Source: Rheum nobile (lineage: Eukaryota > Streptophyta > Magnoliopsida > Caryophyllales > Polygonaceae). From it: a DNA stretch of 64,000 nucleotides. The stretch is from positions 930,001 through 994,000 of the forward strand of contig WOAB01000142.1 in the NCBI GenBank assembly GCA_027886185.1. The letters run 5' to 3'. Shown in pieces: positions 49,422-61,192 of this stretch (position 1 is its first letter; the number at the start of each line of letters is the position of its first letter). The notes beneath the pieces are model-generated. The model did no database searches. It worked only from the letters and a program-made list of their open reading frames with translations, and was not told the origin of the DNA. The translations under genes were made by a program, and so were the position numbers.

Positions 49422-50704
49422 TGTAACACCCCGGGCCAGAGGTGCTACAGTTATATAGTCACGAAGGACTATAAGGCGATTTTTAAAAGAAAAAGAAATC
49501 CAAAACTCTCCCAATCCATAAAATCATCAATTAAAATCCCTGCTCAAGATTTAAAACGACACTTAAACCTGTCAACCATTTTAATGCATCAATATATATT
49601 CAAATCAACGGAAACGAATTTAACATTTTTTAAACCGATGCAAAACTAAATCTTCCACTGTGAAGAAACATCTGTGATCCAGAACCCGCTTGTTGCTGCA
49701 AACCTGCAAAGCATGCAAAGCCTGATTGACTGGGGGACCCGATACCCCAGCCAACCGTGGCACGTAAACCGAAGTTGATCAGTCTTTTGAAAGACTGGCA
49801 AGACTCCTAAAGCCAAAACAGTTTAAAACACATACATATATCACCAATCAACTCACAACAACGACAAAACGCCACACAATATATAATATCATAACTTCAC
49901 TTAATCATATCAACCAACCAATGCCAACCACACGTCAAAACATATACACACAATATCACATACCATTCATTACACATCCTTATCCAACTATTCACTATAC
50001 TAACCTCAATCAATCCATCCTCAAACTCATCACAAGCATAAACGAATAAAACGATCCAATCCATCCTTCTCTCTATTACTAATACCTCAATCAACAACTC
50101 TATGCACATACACATCTCTTACTACTGACTTATAACCAAAGCTAACCAATTATACTGAACTCACTACTGCACTAACACAACAAAATCAATTAACCTTCAC
50201 ATCAACAAACACATAAGCATCAACGAGATAATCATCACATATAAACATAACAAAATAACGATCCAGGCCAGCCACCCTTCTGGTGCCGCCGGTTCGTCAC
50301 CCTATACTGCAACTCATACATTCAAACTCAACTCGTATTGGCCCACACCCTCAAGATGGGAAACCAATCTATACACTCAACCAACACAACCAACCTTCAC
50401 AATCCACCAGCTACCAATAACAACCATACCAACAGAAATTACCACCTTGACCAGTTACAAACAACAACTATAATACACGAAACTTCAAAATCACACCACT
50501 GGCCAACAATGGCCCACAACCACAACTAATAACAATCAACATCCAATCATAAACCAATTATCAAACATACAACCAAATTACCAACACAACCACTTAATCA
50601 AGTACATAATCAACATTCATCACAAATCCACGTATTCAGGTACACAACCAATATCATTAATACAACCACTTAATCAAGTACACAACCAACATTCAACACA
50701 TAAC

Positions 50705-50984
50705 CAACACACACAACCACCAACACCTCCAATCCAACCTCTGTCTCCACCACCATATCACCGGGTGAGACAATCAACACACACAACCACCAACACCTCC
50801 AATCCAACCTCCGTCTCCACCACCACATCACCGGGTGAGACAATCAACACACACAACCACCAACACCTCCAATCCAACCTCCGTCTCCACCACCACATCA
50901 CCGGGTGAGACAATCAACACACACAACCACCAACACCTACAATCCAACCTCCGTCTCCACCACCACATCACCGGGTGAGACAAT
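50705..50984. repeat. Four 70 bp tandem repeats in second LTR
   Basis: Units start at 50705, 50775, 50845 and 50915, same as 45541-45820. Confidence 0.92.
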
Positions 50985-51210
50985 CAACACACACTTTCCG
51001 GATGGGACTTTCACCATCCAACCCTTGGCCCTTAACGACGTAGGCGTGCACCCTATGCGGTTTGGTGAGACTATCATCACCTGACCCTTTGACCTTCGGG
51101 GGTTCATACCCACCGAGGCCCTAAATATAAGGACTTTCACCAAACAACAACATTCCACCACTACACCGACACCAATTCAAACACTTCATATGACAACCAA
51201 TCAAATATCA

Positions 51211-51510
51211 CATACACACACACACAAACTCAATCCAACACACACACACAAACATTCAATCCAACACACGCACACACACGATCCAACACACGCACACACA
51301 CACATTCAATCCAACACACACACACGATCCAACACACACACACACACATTAAATCCAACACACGCACACACACGATCCAACACACGCACACACACACACA
51401 TTCAATCCAACATACACACACGATCCAACACACACACACACACACACACACATTCAATCCAACACACACACATACGATCCAACACACACACACACATTCA
51501 ATCCAACACA
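51211..51510. repeat. (CA)n minisatellite in second LTR
   Basis: Shorter counterpart of 46058-46392. Confidence 0.9.
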
Positions 51511-52890
51511 TTATCACACCTCATCACACATTATCACACATCTCATCCAAGCCATTATATATAGTCAAACAAACCAATTAAAATAATAGCTCAAGCAACG
51601 GTAAAATTAAACATAATCAGTTTATAAAAATATATAACTTAGCAAGGATCCTCTTGCCTCAAGTCGAACCACAACGACCTCAGAGATCTCCAGTCAATCC
51701 GAACGAATCTGCGAAATCAATCCGAGCAAATCCCTGGCATTAATTACTCATCCAATCCACAACCAAATAAAACCCCAATTCAAAATCCTAAAATCAAACC
51801 CTTAATTAATTAGGCCAAAATCAATAACACATAATTCTATCCAACCCAAATCTGCCCAAATACACCAAATCTGTCCAATTCACGTTACATGTTCAGCAAA
51901 CAAATCAACCCCACATCAACCTAATATCCAATTTTGTCCAAGCATCTAAATCTGCACCAAATTTCCCTTCAATCTCAAACCAAATATGCCCAGAAATCAG
52001 TCTAAAAATTCAGATTGAAGGAAAGAAAACCCTTCCCATAATTTACCTTGTTGCCTGCTGATCTCTCCACCAGATTTGGCTTCCTTGTTGCCGGAGTTAC
52101 AGTAGCGCCACCAGCAGCTGCACGAAGACAGCAACACGGCTCAACCGCAGCTTGTTACAGCACCTCAGCAGCAGCAGCGAGCACAGCAACCTCCATGGCC
52201 ACGCAGCGCAGCTCCAGAACAGCAGCGAGCACAGCAGCTCGCGGCTCCTCGTCGGTGGCTCGCCTCTGTCGCCGGACTCACTGCAGCAACACCATCACAA
52301 CAACCGCAACAGCACGCCTCCACACGAGCTGTAACCACACCCGCGAACAGCTCCAGAAAACAGAGAAGCGGTGCGGTCCAAGACGGGTACGCCGGAGAAG
52401 AAGCTGGCTCGGCTGGGCACGGGAGAGGTCGGCTCGTCGGAGAAGAGGGCTGGGCACAGGGGAATCGGATTCGGGAGGAGGGAGTTCGGGAAGGAGCAGC
52501 TCACCCGAGAGAGATAAGGACCGGATTTGGGGATTTATCTCCCAAATTTCTCATTTATCCCCAAATTAATTAAATCCCTAATTAATTTACCATAATGTAA
52601 TTTTCAACTTTTTGGGGTATTTCACAAATTACATAACTTAAATATAATGAATAAGTAAAAATTGACATATTGGTGAATTATATCTTATAATTTAAAGTTT
52701 CTTCAATTATTTAGAGACACGTACTAAAAAAAACTGATTGTAATAGTGTCAAATTTTATTAGTGCTATATGGCATGAAGTTTAATATTGGTAAGTGGTTT
52801 TATATAGCATAGTATCATAATATTATATTACACACAAAATTTACTATAAATAAAGTGTTTATTTATTGTTTTATGGTTATACTACATAAC

Positions 52891-54096
52891 TAGGGGTGTC
52901 AATCGGGCGGGTCGGGTCGGGTTCGGGTCAGGTAATTTTGGATTCGGGTAAGTTCGGATTCGGTCCAATGTTCGATGTTACAACAAGTCGGATCATGTCG
53001 GATCGGATCGGATATTCTTTTATCGGGTGAGATCGGGTATTCAGATCAATTTCGGCCGAGTTAATTTGGATTTCGGACAAACTTAGGGTTGTCAATCAGA
53101 CGAATCGGATCGGTTTCGGGTCGGGTCATTTTGGTTTCGGGTTAACCCGGAGCCAGGCTAATGACATATTCACATGTATTTTTGACAAATCCGATCCAAT
53201 TCGGGTCGGTCGGGTCAATTATTCAATTAGTAGGGCGAACTCGGATATTTGGGTCAATTTCGATGGGTTATTTCTGATTTATGACAAAACTAGATTTAGT
53301 GTAAATCATATTTCGGTTGAGTCAGATTTTCAGATAAACATGAGTTCGAATGAATAAGATTTTGTTTAAGTACGATCTCAAAAGAATCGCATTTCGTATA
53401 AATCGAATTGTGGTTTGAAATGTATTTCGATGGAAGAAAAAAGAACTGTGTGATTTTTTATTTTCAATAAAATTATATATAATGATCTTATTTGTGCATA
53501 TCTTTTAACTTGGAAGAAAAATAAATTTAGTTCAATGGAATAAAAACAACTCTTATCAATTGCTCGTAATACATCCATTACATTAATGTAGGTGTGCATT
53601 TTTGTTGAGAATAGATGAATGTTGATTGTAAGGATGATAGGTCGATGGGTCGTGGGTGATTTTGAGTTTTTCAGATGATTTCGGGTTGAGTGTCTTTATT
53701 TTTTCCGGATGATTTAGGATCAGGTGGCATTGGTTTTTTCTGTGATTTTGGGCTATCGAGCTTGGGTTTTTATGTGATATCAAATCAGTCAACTTTGGGT
53801 TTTCGGGTTATCTTGGATCGGGTAACTTCGGATTTTTGGGTGATTTCGGATCGGACAACTTCGGGTTTTTGGGTGATATATGATCGGGCAACTTCGGGTT
53901 TTCAGGTGAATTCGGGTCGGGTGACTTTGGGTATCGGGTTGATAATGGGCTAGTCCGATCGGGTTATTTTTTTGGGTTCGGGCTAGTCGGTTTGGGTCGG
54001 GTCAAGCTCGGGTATACATTTTTTTATTCATTCGGATATCGAACGAGTTTGGTTTCGGCCGGGTCATTCGGATCGGGTCAAGTTTTGACAGCCCTA
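52891..54096. mobile_element. Non-autonomous hAT element, complete (copy C)
   Basis: Starts TAGGGGTGTCAATCGGGC, ends TTGACAGCCCTA. Flanks TACATAAC (52883-52890) and TACCTAAC (54097-54104) are the 8 bp duplication with one change. It corresponds to 35246-36407 and is slightly longer. Confidence 0.88.
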
Positions 54097-54196
54097 TACC
54101 TAACATTTAGAACATTTTTTAATTTAAATAATTATATAAAATTCTTAATTTATATTTTCTTCTATTGATATAAATTCACAGATTTACATTCAATTA

Positions 54197-54435
54197 TCAT
54201 AATATAATATACCTTATAAATCATTCTAATCAATAAATTATCTTTATAATACATCATGTCAATTTTCCTATATAATTATCTTTTATATTTTACATGATTT
54301 ATTATATACTTATTTTATATAATATATTTTTATTATTTATTCTTCTAACTGACTAATTGTAATATTATATTAAAATTTAATTTACTGTTTAAGTATATAA
54401 TTATACACGTGCAAGTTTATTAAGCTAGTTTATTA
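54197..54435. other. AT-rich segment beyond the array; possible Helitron fragment
   Basis: Starts within TC at 54195-54196 and contains a weak CTAG-ended terminus (54425-54428) after CACGTGCAAG, but without a full hairpin. No gene. Confidence 0.3.
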
Positions 54436-54691
54436 CTCCCTCTGTCCCCGAAAGTTTGTCCCATGGGGGAGGGGCACATTTGTCGATGCACATTTTGTAT
54501 CGTTAATATCTCTAATTGCATATTAATAATAATAATAAATTGATATTATCAAAATACTCATTGAGACGAATCAAACAAGATCCCACATGACTATGTTTTT
54601 TCTTATATATTGGAAAAAATCTTGAAGATTCCCTTCAACTGTGAATAGTGTTAAGATTGTCCATGGGACAAACATTTAGGGACGGAAGGAG
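54436..54691. mobile_element. Stowaway-type MITE, 256 bp
   Basis: Terminal inverted repeats CTCCCTCTGTCCCCGAA and its near-inverse ending GGGACGGAAGGAG, flanked by TA at 54434-54435 and 54692-54693. An inner inverted pair (GTTTGTCCCATGG / CCATGGGACAAAC) continues the symmetry. Mariner-type non-autonomous element. Confidence 0.92.
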
Positions 54692-56262
54692 TACTATTTT
54701 GGAACTTGAGAGTGAAGACATCGCAACACCCACTATTGAAAGTTCGGTCGATAGAAAACATGTATCTCCTATTAAAATCTCTCATTAGCCAGTTCTTGAA
54801 CGATCTATATCTACTTAAAAGTTTACTTTCTTGTCATTCAATGCTAGCTTTTAAGTAGATAAGTAGGACAAAACAATGGCAAAAGCCATATTTATTTAGC
54901 AAAAAAAATTTATAAGGATTTTCAAAATACTTATCAGATTAAAAAAAAAATCTTTATCATAAAACATGCCCTCGCTCTATAAAATGTTTTAAACTAAGCA
55001 ATGAGTGCCCTATAGAAAAATACGAAAAATGTCCATAAAATTTTAAATGATCGATTGAATCCTCAATGTTATATTGATGTAAAAGTTCAACTATGAAGTT
55101 TAAACATTATTGGTCATATTATGGTATTTTTTAAGGAAACTCTTTGGTAGAATTCAAAAACTATATAGCAAAAAAGTTATATGTCGTTAAAAGTTAAAAT
55201 TAAAAATATAAATAGATATATAAAAAAAGATAATCGTGATTAAAAAATTCTTATTTAACAATCAAGAATTCAAGATTTATTCAACTCTACCTCTTTTTTT
55301 TCAATTCTATTCAAACTGAACCCTTTAACGACAAATCAATAAATATTATCAAGTTCTCTACACCGTGATAATGACAATCTAATAGGTTAGATTAGAAGGA
55401 TTTGTTTGATGTGACTATTTATAAAGACTTGTATAGAAATATGTATTTTCTTATTAAAAGTTGCTTGGATAAAATGTATTTATCAATAGAAAAATATATG
55501 TAGTACAATTAAGAGAAATGTGTAGAAAATTTAACTTTTACACAACTTTTAAAATGCTGAAAATATTTTTTCTTAAGAAATACCTTTGTGAACTCAATTT
55601 TTCAAAATAAAAAGCAACAAAATTTTGAATTCCTTACTTTCTCAAAACAAAGAACAAAAAACTAGAACACAATTTAGATAATGTTATTATTTTTAATTTC
55701 ATTTTAAAAATAAACCGGTATAGATTTTTTCTCCTTTTTGGAGTTCTTCTTTGATATCTATATCCCATGTCTTTTCCGTCAACTGTTACCTTTTTAGGGT
55801 TTGTATCATTTCCTCCGTAGATTTTTTGTTCAATATATCGTAGAAGATTAAAAAGCTCGATAGGAAAACATTCATGGTTGCTCCACCCGCTAGAGCCAGA
55901 GCCGATTTAATACTTTCAAAATTGTATGATATTGAATGAACACACTTAATGCTCAAAAATGCAAACTTTATATTAGATATAGAAGATTTCTAAAATATTC
56001 ACAAAAACTTTCATCAAAATATAAACACATCCCTACAAAAATAAACTTTCACTTTAATTCAAAATTAACATTATACTTCTAACCAAAATTATAAAAAATA
56101 AAATAACCCGCTTCTTATGTACAATCATAACATTTTATACCTAGCATACTTATATTTAAATAAATATCAAATAATATATGTCTAACATAAAAAAACAAAC
56201 AGAACAACGATCCATGTATTACAAACTTATTTTATATATCGTGACACTACATATACACAAAT
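54692..56262. other. AT-rich DNA, no gene recognised
   Basis: No frame of significance. It may be the body of the Helitron that ends at 56296; the 5' end was not found. Confidence 0.5.
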
Positions 56263-56296
56263 AGCCCGTGCGATTCGCACGGGCTTTGATTTCTAG
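56263..56296 (+). mobile_element. Helitron 3' terminus
   Basis: Perfect hairpin AGCCCGTGCGA (56263-56273) / TCGCACGGGCT (56275-56285), then CTAG at 56293-56296 and a T. Same design as the terminus at 803-832 but a different stem. Confidence 0.78.
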
Positions 56297-56433
56297 TTAA
56301 GTAGGAAAGAGAGTGAAGAGTGAAGGGCAGTAAATATGGACTAATTAGAGTAAAGCATATTTTTTCTTCAAACGTCGAATATTTATGGCAGTTTCTTTAT
56401 ACACTGCAAAAATTGTCTTCGTACATTACAGTT

Positions 56434-56774
56434 TGAAACGCGGAAGTTTTGCTTAAGCGATATACCCGCGTTTGATTGTTAATTGTACCCAGAAACTGAG
56501 TTCATGTACTAGAACGAAATGCATGTATTTTGCTTAAGCAAATACCTGCGTTTCATTTTATTTTATTTTGAAAGTGAAACGCAAGATCCTTGCTTAAGCA
56601 AGGATCTTGCGTTTCGCTAATGGTAATATTGTACCCAGAAACTGAGTTTTCAGTTTTTTTGAAACGCAACATTAGTGCTTAAGCACGATTTCTGCGTTTC
56701 AAAAAAATGAAAATTTTGAAAATATTACCGTTGTGAACCGCAAGATTTCTGCTTAAGCAGGATTCCTGCGTTTC
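56434..56774. repeat. Left iteron array: five palindromes GAAACGC-N-GCTTAAGC-N-GCGTTTC
   Basis: Units at 56434-56474, 56516-56555, 56576-56615, 56661-56700 and 56735-56774, each about 40 bp with a central GCTTAAGC. The third is a perfect 40 bp palindrome. The fifth is extended outward by AATATTACC / GGTAATATT (56721-56788). The inner arm sequence differs between units while each keeps its own symmetry, apart from a few mismatches. GTACCCAGAAACTGAGTT recurs between units (near 56486 and 56632). Confidence 0.92.
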
Positions 56775-56812
56775 ACAATGGTAATATTTCCAACGGTCGA
56801 ATTTCAGCCTTC

Positions 56813-56820
56813 TATAAATA
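56813..56820 (+). promoter_or_regulatory. TATA box of MULE transposase gene
   Basis: TATAAATA, 60 bases before the ATG and about 40 bases after the last iteron, so the iterons sit at promoter distance. Confidence 0.7.
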
Positions 56821-56879
56821 CTCCCCATCACTTGTAGGTTGGATACACCACCACAACCGAGCACAAAGTCATTACGAAA

Positions 56880-59800
56880 ATGTCTAGTAGTGAAGAAGAA
56901 GCGGATTATAGCACCGAAGAAGAGTTCGAATTTGAGAGCGACCACGAAGATGAAAATTTGCCGGATGGCGAAGACGATCCAAATTTCGATATTTTAAACT
57001 TTTCGGTTAGTAATGCGTTTTATTTATCGTTATATTATAGAAATGTGTTTATAGTTGGAGTATATAGATTTCGATATGAATATTAGAATAGGAAATAATT
57101 TTACATAGTAGTTGTACGAATGTTTACTTTTGTAGATATGAATTCGTATTTGTAGTAGATATGATCTTGTATTTGTAGATTTAGATATAAATATTAAAGT
57201 TTTTAGATATTTCGATATAATAGTTAATTTTTGTTTGTGTATGTTTAAGCATTAATTAAATGTTGGAAATGGATAAAATAACAGGGGAAATTTTATGGAA
57301 AGGAATTTGCCACTAATTTGAAGTGGAACAGTCGAGATGAGTTGTTGACTGGGCTAAGAATTTGGGAAAAGACTTGATGATGTGTTTAGTTATTAGGCGA
57401 AGTAACGTGAGGCATGTTAGTTTGACTTGTGAACATTTTGGGAAGCAAAGATTTAGAAAGGAGAAATGTGATTCAGAAGATGAGGAGGCTCGGGAGATTG
57501 ATGTTGCTAGGCGTCCAGGAACAAATTCGAAGAAGTCAGGATGCACATTTGAGCTTATAGGTGTCCCGGAGAAGAAGAAGTATGAGACAGAGAGTCGTAA
57601 ATGGATATTACGTGTATTGAGTGGTGTACACAACCATAAGTTGCCGCTTAGCTTCGATGGTCATGCAATCATTAGTCGATTAGCCGAGGTAGAGAAGACT
57701 TTGGTGCGGAGTTTAGGTGAGTCATTTGTCCCCCCCCCCCCCCCCTCTGCTATTTGTAAAGCATTGAAAATCTCCTTCCCATGAAATGTGACATCGGCAA
57801 AACAAGTTTCCAACTACCTACAAAAGTTGCAATTCGAGGATCGTGGGGAATTGACGGTCACCCAATGGACACTCAATTTTATGAAACAACACAAATATGA
57901 AGTGTTTCCATTGAGGGAGATGCTGACTAATGAGGTGGATGTCTTATTTTTTGCCCACCCTGACTCACTGAAGCTTCTTAAGAGGTTCCCATATGTTATC
58001 ATCATTGACGCCACATACAAGACGAACAAGTATGTAACTTATTGAAGCAATAATTTTAATTATGAATATGCTAGGAAATTTGGATATGCTCTTATATTTT
58101 GTTGCCTTTGTCGTTAGGTATAACATGCCTTTGGTGGAGATTGTCAGTTTTATGTGTACTCACAAGACCTTCAACATCGCATATGCATTTACGAAGAAAG
58201 AAGAGATTGTGCATTACACTTTCATCATGAAGAAGCTGCGTTATTTGTGCGAGGAGGCCGGAGTCATGCCAACGACGATAATGACCGATCGAGAGAAGTC
58301 CCTCATCAATGCAATCCATTTGATCTTCCCGTAGGTTAAACACCTTTTGTGTTGGGTGCATATAAAGCACAACATCGAGGCTTATAGTTCCCCTATTTTG
58401 AAGAGTAAAGTAAAGGTAAAAGCTTTTTGCGGGCAATGTTGGGGACTCTTTTGCTCAACCACGGAGGAAAGCTACCAAGAGAGGCTTGCAGCACTGAAGA
58501 AGTCATGGAAGAAAGGGTTGATTAGATATGTTGAGAAGCAGTGGCTTACACCTTACAAGGGAAACTTAGTTAGAGCGTGAACGGACCACCATCTCTACTT
58601 TTTCACAAGGACATCCAACAGGTATCCCAACTTCAAATCTTATATATATTTGCAAAAGTGATCTATAACATATTAACCCCATTGTTATATGATTTGAAAG
58701 GGTTGACGGTATGCACAAGGTGTTGAAGAAAATTGTGGATTCAAGTATAGGCGGATTTAACCGAATGTCGAGGATCCACTCAGCGATTGAGAGCCAAGTT
58801 TGCAAGGTTAGGGCAAGCATGGAGATGTCACGGATCAAGATGCCCACATGTTACAACCGAATGGATCCAATAAACCAGATTGTGTTTTCTAGGCTATTCT
58901 ACAGAGTGTCGGATCGGGCCTGGAGGAAGTTGTATGCCATTTATGAGTTGCTACTGGACGGTGATTTCAAACAAGAGTGCGATGATTTCTGGATGAGAGA
59001 GTGCCTTGGCCTACCGTGTCTCCATACAATTGCTTTTGCTATCATTGATAAGAAGCCAATCATGCCTTCTGAGATACACCGCTTTTGGAAGCAGATTGAA
59101 TGGGATAGGATAGTCCGTTCCGACGCAAACGATGTTGTTGGTGACAACGTCAGTATGACAGTTTCATAGATGAGGTGCAATGACTTTTCCCAAAAGTTGC
59201 AAAGGGGTGAGTTGAAGAAATCAACAATAGATCAGATGGCGGAGGTTTACACTGACTTGGAGTATCCGCATGACTCAACCCTACTGTAACCCACAATTAT
59301 CAAGGCAAAAGGAAGACCACCGGGGTCGTTCAAGTATTCCACCGAGAGAGATCCGATTAGGGTTGAGTACGCAAAGGCGGATCTTGATAACCTAGAGAAG
59401 GAGAAAGAGCAGGAGAAGGGCAAGCAGAAGGGAAACCAAGGAAGAAGTCGACCTAGAAAGGGCCAAGAAGAACCTGTTTTTGTTGATGTAGAAGAACATG
59501 TTCATGTTGATCAAGAACCGTGTGGATCACAGTTTCCCGGGGAACTCATCTGTCATATGGGAATGGACTTTGGAGTCAACAAAATTTACTACTTTTGGTA
59601 TCCGTTCATTAGGGAGGTGAGGGATGTAGTTGGAGACGGACATTGTGGCTACCGCTCACTATGTGTACTGTTGGGCAAAGGCGAGGGGAACTATAAGAGG
59701 ATTCGATTCAATTTGGCATCTCACTTGGTCGACAACAGAGTCTTGTACGAGCCCGCGTTGGCAAGACTAAACCCGGGGAAGTCATTTGAGAGTTATACAG

Positions 59801-60269
59801 TTGAGGTGAACTACTTCTTTAGTCCTTGCGGACCGAGGTTCTGGTGCGACATGCCCATGGTCGGTCTAGTGTTTGCCACGGTGTATCAGGTTGCTTTGGC
59901 ATTCTTGTCTTGGAATGGTCCGTGCTTATGCTTGCCAATGATGACATCGCAAGCAAGTCTCAACGGTGATGGGCTACGGATATTGAACATGGCTCAAGTT
60001 GGAGCTCGAGACCACTTTATACCGGTATGTCTTATTGTTTTAAGCTTCTTTACTTACTTATATAAATACGCTTCTTTACTAATCTTTGCATTTTTTGATA
60101 AATGAAGTTATGGCTCAAGGATGGAAGTCCTCTGCCTCCAACTCCATATGCTTGGTGCGAATTCAAACATATAAGTGTCGAAGGTTCGGATGCACCATTT
60201 GCCTCAATGATTTCAATGTTTCGGGAGTTTCGCATAGCATATGGTCGTTCACCCCATACTATGGCTTAG
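56880..60269 (+). pseudogene. MULE transposase with C-terminal OTU-like domain (five exons, several stops)
   Basis: Exons inferred: 56880-57005, 57285-58029, 58118-58621, 58701-60024, 60108-60269, all with GT..AG introns that keep phase. The N-terminus is acidic (DYSTEEEFEFESDHEDE). A FAR1/MULE-type DNA-binding part has GTNSKKSGCTFEL and VHNHKLPL. The transposase core has VDVLFFAHPDS, IIIDATYKTNKY (first Asp), TIMTDREKSLINAI (second Asp) and NRVDGMHKVLK, where the family's Glu seems to be Asp. A SWIM-like CLGLPCLHTIA follows. Linker KAKGRPPGSFK leads to an OTU-like domain: VVGDGHCGYRSL (Cys), FWCDMPMVG, ARDHFIP (His). Damage: one-base loss near 57345, TGA 57782, TAG 58332, TGA 58578, TAG 59167, TAA 59287. 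A run of about 16 C near 57730 encodes proline. Confidence 0.88.
59557..60269 (+). CDS. OTU-like cysteine protease domain of MULE protein (open part)
   Basis: The only long undamaged part of the transposase gene: open from the last stop (59287) to TAG at 60267-60269 with one intron (60025-60107). OTU signature: Asp-Gly-x-Cys (GDGHCGYRS) near the start, a PMVGLVFATVYQVALAFLSW hydrophobic block, and a late His (DHFIP) followed by WLKDGSPLPPTP. OTU proteases cut ubiquitin-like chains. Such domains are known at the C-terminus of some plant MULE proteins; their role in transposition is not established. Confidence 0.75.
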
Positions 60270-60447
60270 GGATATGTCATGTGATATGAGTTGTGATTGT
60301 AATATTTTAGTACTCTAATTAATGCAAGTGTGACATTGACAACATCTCAAACTCGATACAAACATTACATCAACTTCAAACCATTACATTACATTAAATG
60401 TCAATACATAAAACATATTACAAGAGCGATACAAACATTACATCAAC

Positions 60448-60846
60448 TTAATTACGCCCTTGTATCTCTCTTAATAACTTCTCATACTTAGATTTGCCCA
60501 TCGCTAACTTCACTTGTTCCTTAAGGCGCATAAACCTTGTGTGAATGGGAATCAACTTAACAAGTTCTTCATTGTTCTTACCAAGTTTTTCATTTTTCTT
60601 ATCAAGTTCTTCATTTCGGTTAGCAAGAAGTTGTTTTTTGTTCCACAGTTGTGCTATAACCCTCTGTGTCCTCTCATCGTAGGATGGATCAATCCACTCC
60701 ATGAAGCGACACCCCCCATCCATAGTTGGACATCCCCAATACCTCCTTCTATAGTTGAACTGCATATGCCACTCACGGATAATCGCAGATCTCTTACAAT
60801 TGCATAGCCAACCATTGTTTGTTGACGATGAAGATGAAGATGTCAT
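60448..60846 (-). CDS. GRF-type zinc-finger / coiled-coil protein, second gene of MULE
   Basis: Complete frame of 132 codons from ATG 60846. A Ser-rich start is followed by a GRF-type zinc finger: Cys15-x-Cys17, the NYRRRYWGC block with Cys39, Cys46 (GGCRFMEWID). The C-terminal half is a charged coiled coil (NRNEELDKKNEKLGKNNEEL) ending KYEKLLREIQGRN. It resembles the small plant proteins annotated as At4g04775-like. A TATA box (61021-61028) and a likely 5' UTR intron (donor near 60955, acceptor near 60876) support transcription. It is convergent with the transposase and has no stop or frameshift, unlike it. GRF fingers bind single-stranded DNA in several repair proteins; that this one does so is inference. 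Confidence 0.82.
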   Translation of the reverse strand: MTSSSSSSTNNGWLCNCKRSAIIREWHMQFNYRRRYWGCPTMDGGCRFMEWIDPSYDERTQRVIAQLWNKKQLLANRNEELDKKNEKLGKNNEELVKLIPIHTRFMRLKEQVKLAMGKSKYEKLLREIQGRN

Positions 60847-61020
60847 TATGCGATGTAGTGCTTGATTTTCCTATCAATATCATAAATCCATTAATAAATG
60901 TTTCATAAACATAAAACTCAAACAAGATCTAAGCTGAGAGGATAACCTTACCGAATAATGGTGATGAACAACATAGCTTCAGTTGGAATTGTGAGAACTC
61001 AGTAACCCTAGGGTTAACAC

Positions 61021-61028
61021 TATTTATA
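61021..61028 (-). promoter_or_regulatory. TATA box of GRF gene
   Basis: TATAAATA on the minus strand, about 175 bases upstream of the ATG, with a probable 5' UTR intron between. Confidence 0.6.
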
Positions 61029-61044
61029 CAAGTGAAGAGTTATG

Positions 61045-61165
61045 CATAACAGCTAGCACACAGCGGTAAAACACTGAAGTTGTGCAGAAATGCGAATAAT
61101 AGCTGTAAAACACTCAGATTGTGCATAACAGCTACGACACAGCTGTAAAACACTGAAGCTGTAAA
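61045..61165. repeat. Imperfect repeats CATAACAGCTA...GTAAAACACTGAAG
   Basis: Two to three imperfect copies (about 61045-61097 and 61110-61160) between the GRF promoter and the right iterons. Confidence 0.6.
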
Positions 61166-61192
61166 TGGGGCGGCCTATTTACAGGACATAGT

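Larger units (their letters stand above)
44258..52624 (-). mobile_element. Tekay/Del-type Ty3/Gypsy element with 3.2 kb LTRs, internally deleted
   Basis: LTRs 44258-47503 (3246 bp) and 49422-52624 (3203 bp), duplication CAAAT at 44253-44257 and 52625-52629. In element (minus) orientation a primer-binding site TGGTATCAGAGC follows the LTR at 49416 and a purine tract (AGGGGGGGGAGAA) precedes the other LTR. The interior is only 1.9 kb and holds scraps of RT, RNase H and integrase. The terminal base pair at 44258-44259 is TA instead of TG. LTR length, tRNA-Met site and purine tract fit chromoviruses of the Tekay/Del group; lineage assignment is inference. Confidence 0.9.
49422..52624 (-). repeat. 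Tekay-type LTR (5' in element orientation)
   Basis: Starts TGTAACACCCCGGG on the plus strand and ends GGGGTATTTCA. Closely matches 44258-47503, including the 70 bp array and the CA array. Confidence 0.92.
38135..54196 (+). repeat. Tandem segmental duplication, copy C (right end of array)
   Basis: Third copy, containing the only open SAHH-like gene and interrupted by the Tekay-type element. Similarity to copies A and B stops near 54196, right of the hAT element, at CAATTATC; beyond this the other copies continue into the decayed hAT transposase. Confidence 0.88.

Noticed and set aside
52048..52569. 173-codon Arg/Ser-rich frame
   Set aside because: It lies in the LTR, and the matching region of the other LTR (46893-47448) has a broken frame, so it is not conserved coding sequence.
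54195..54428. Small TC...CTAG Helitron at the right edge of copy C
   Set aside because: The 3' hairpin is incomplete and the host sequence expected after CTAG is missing, so I only note it as possible.
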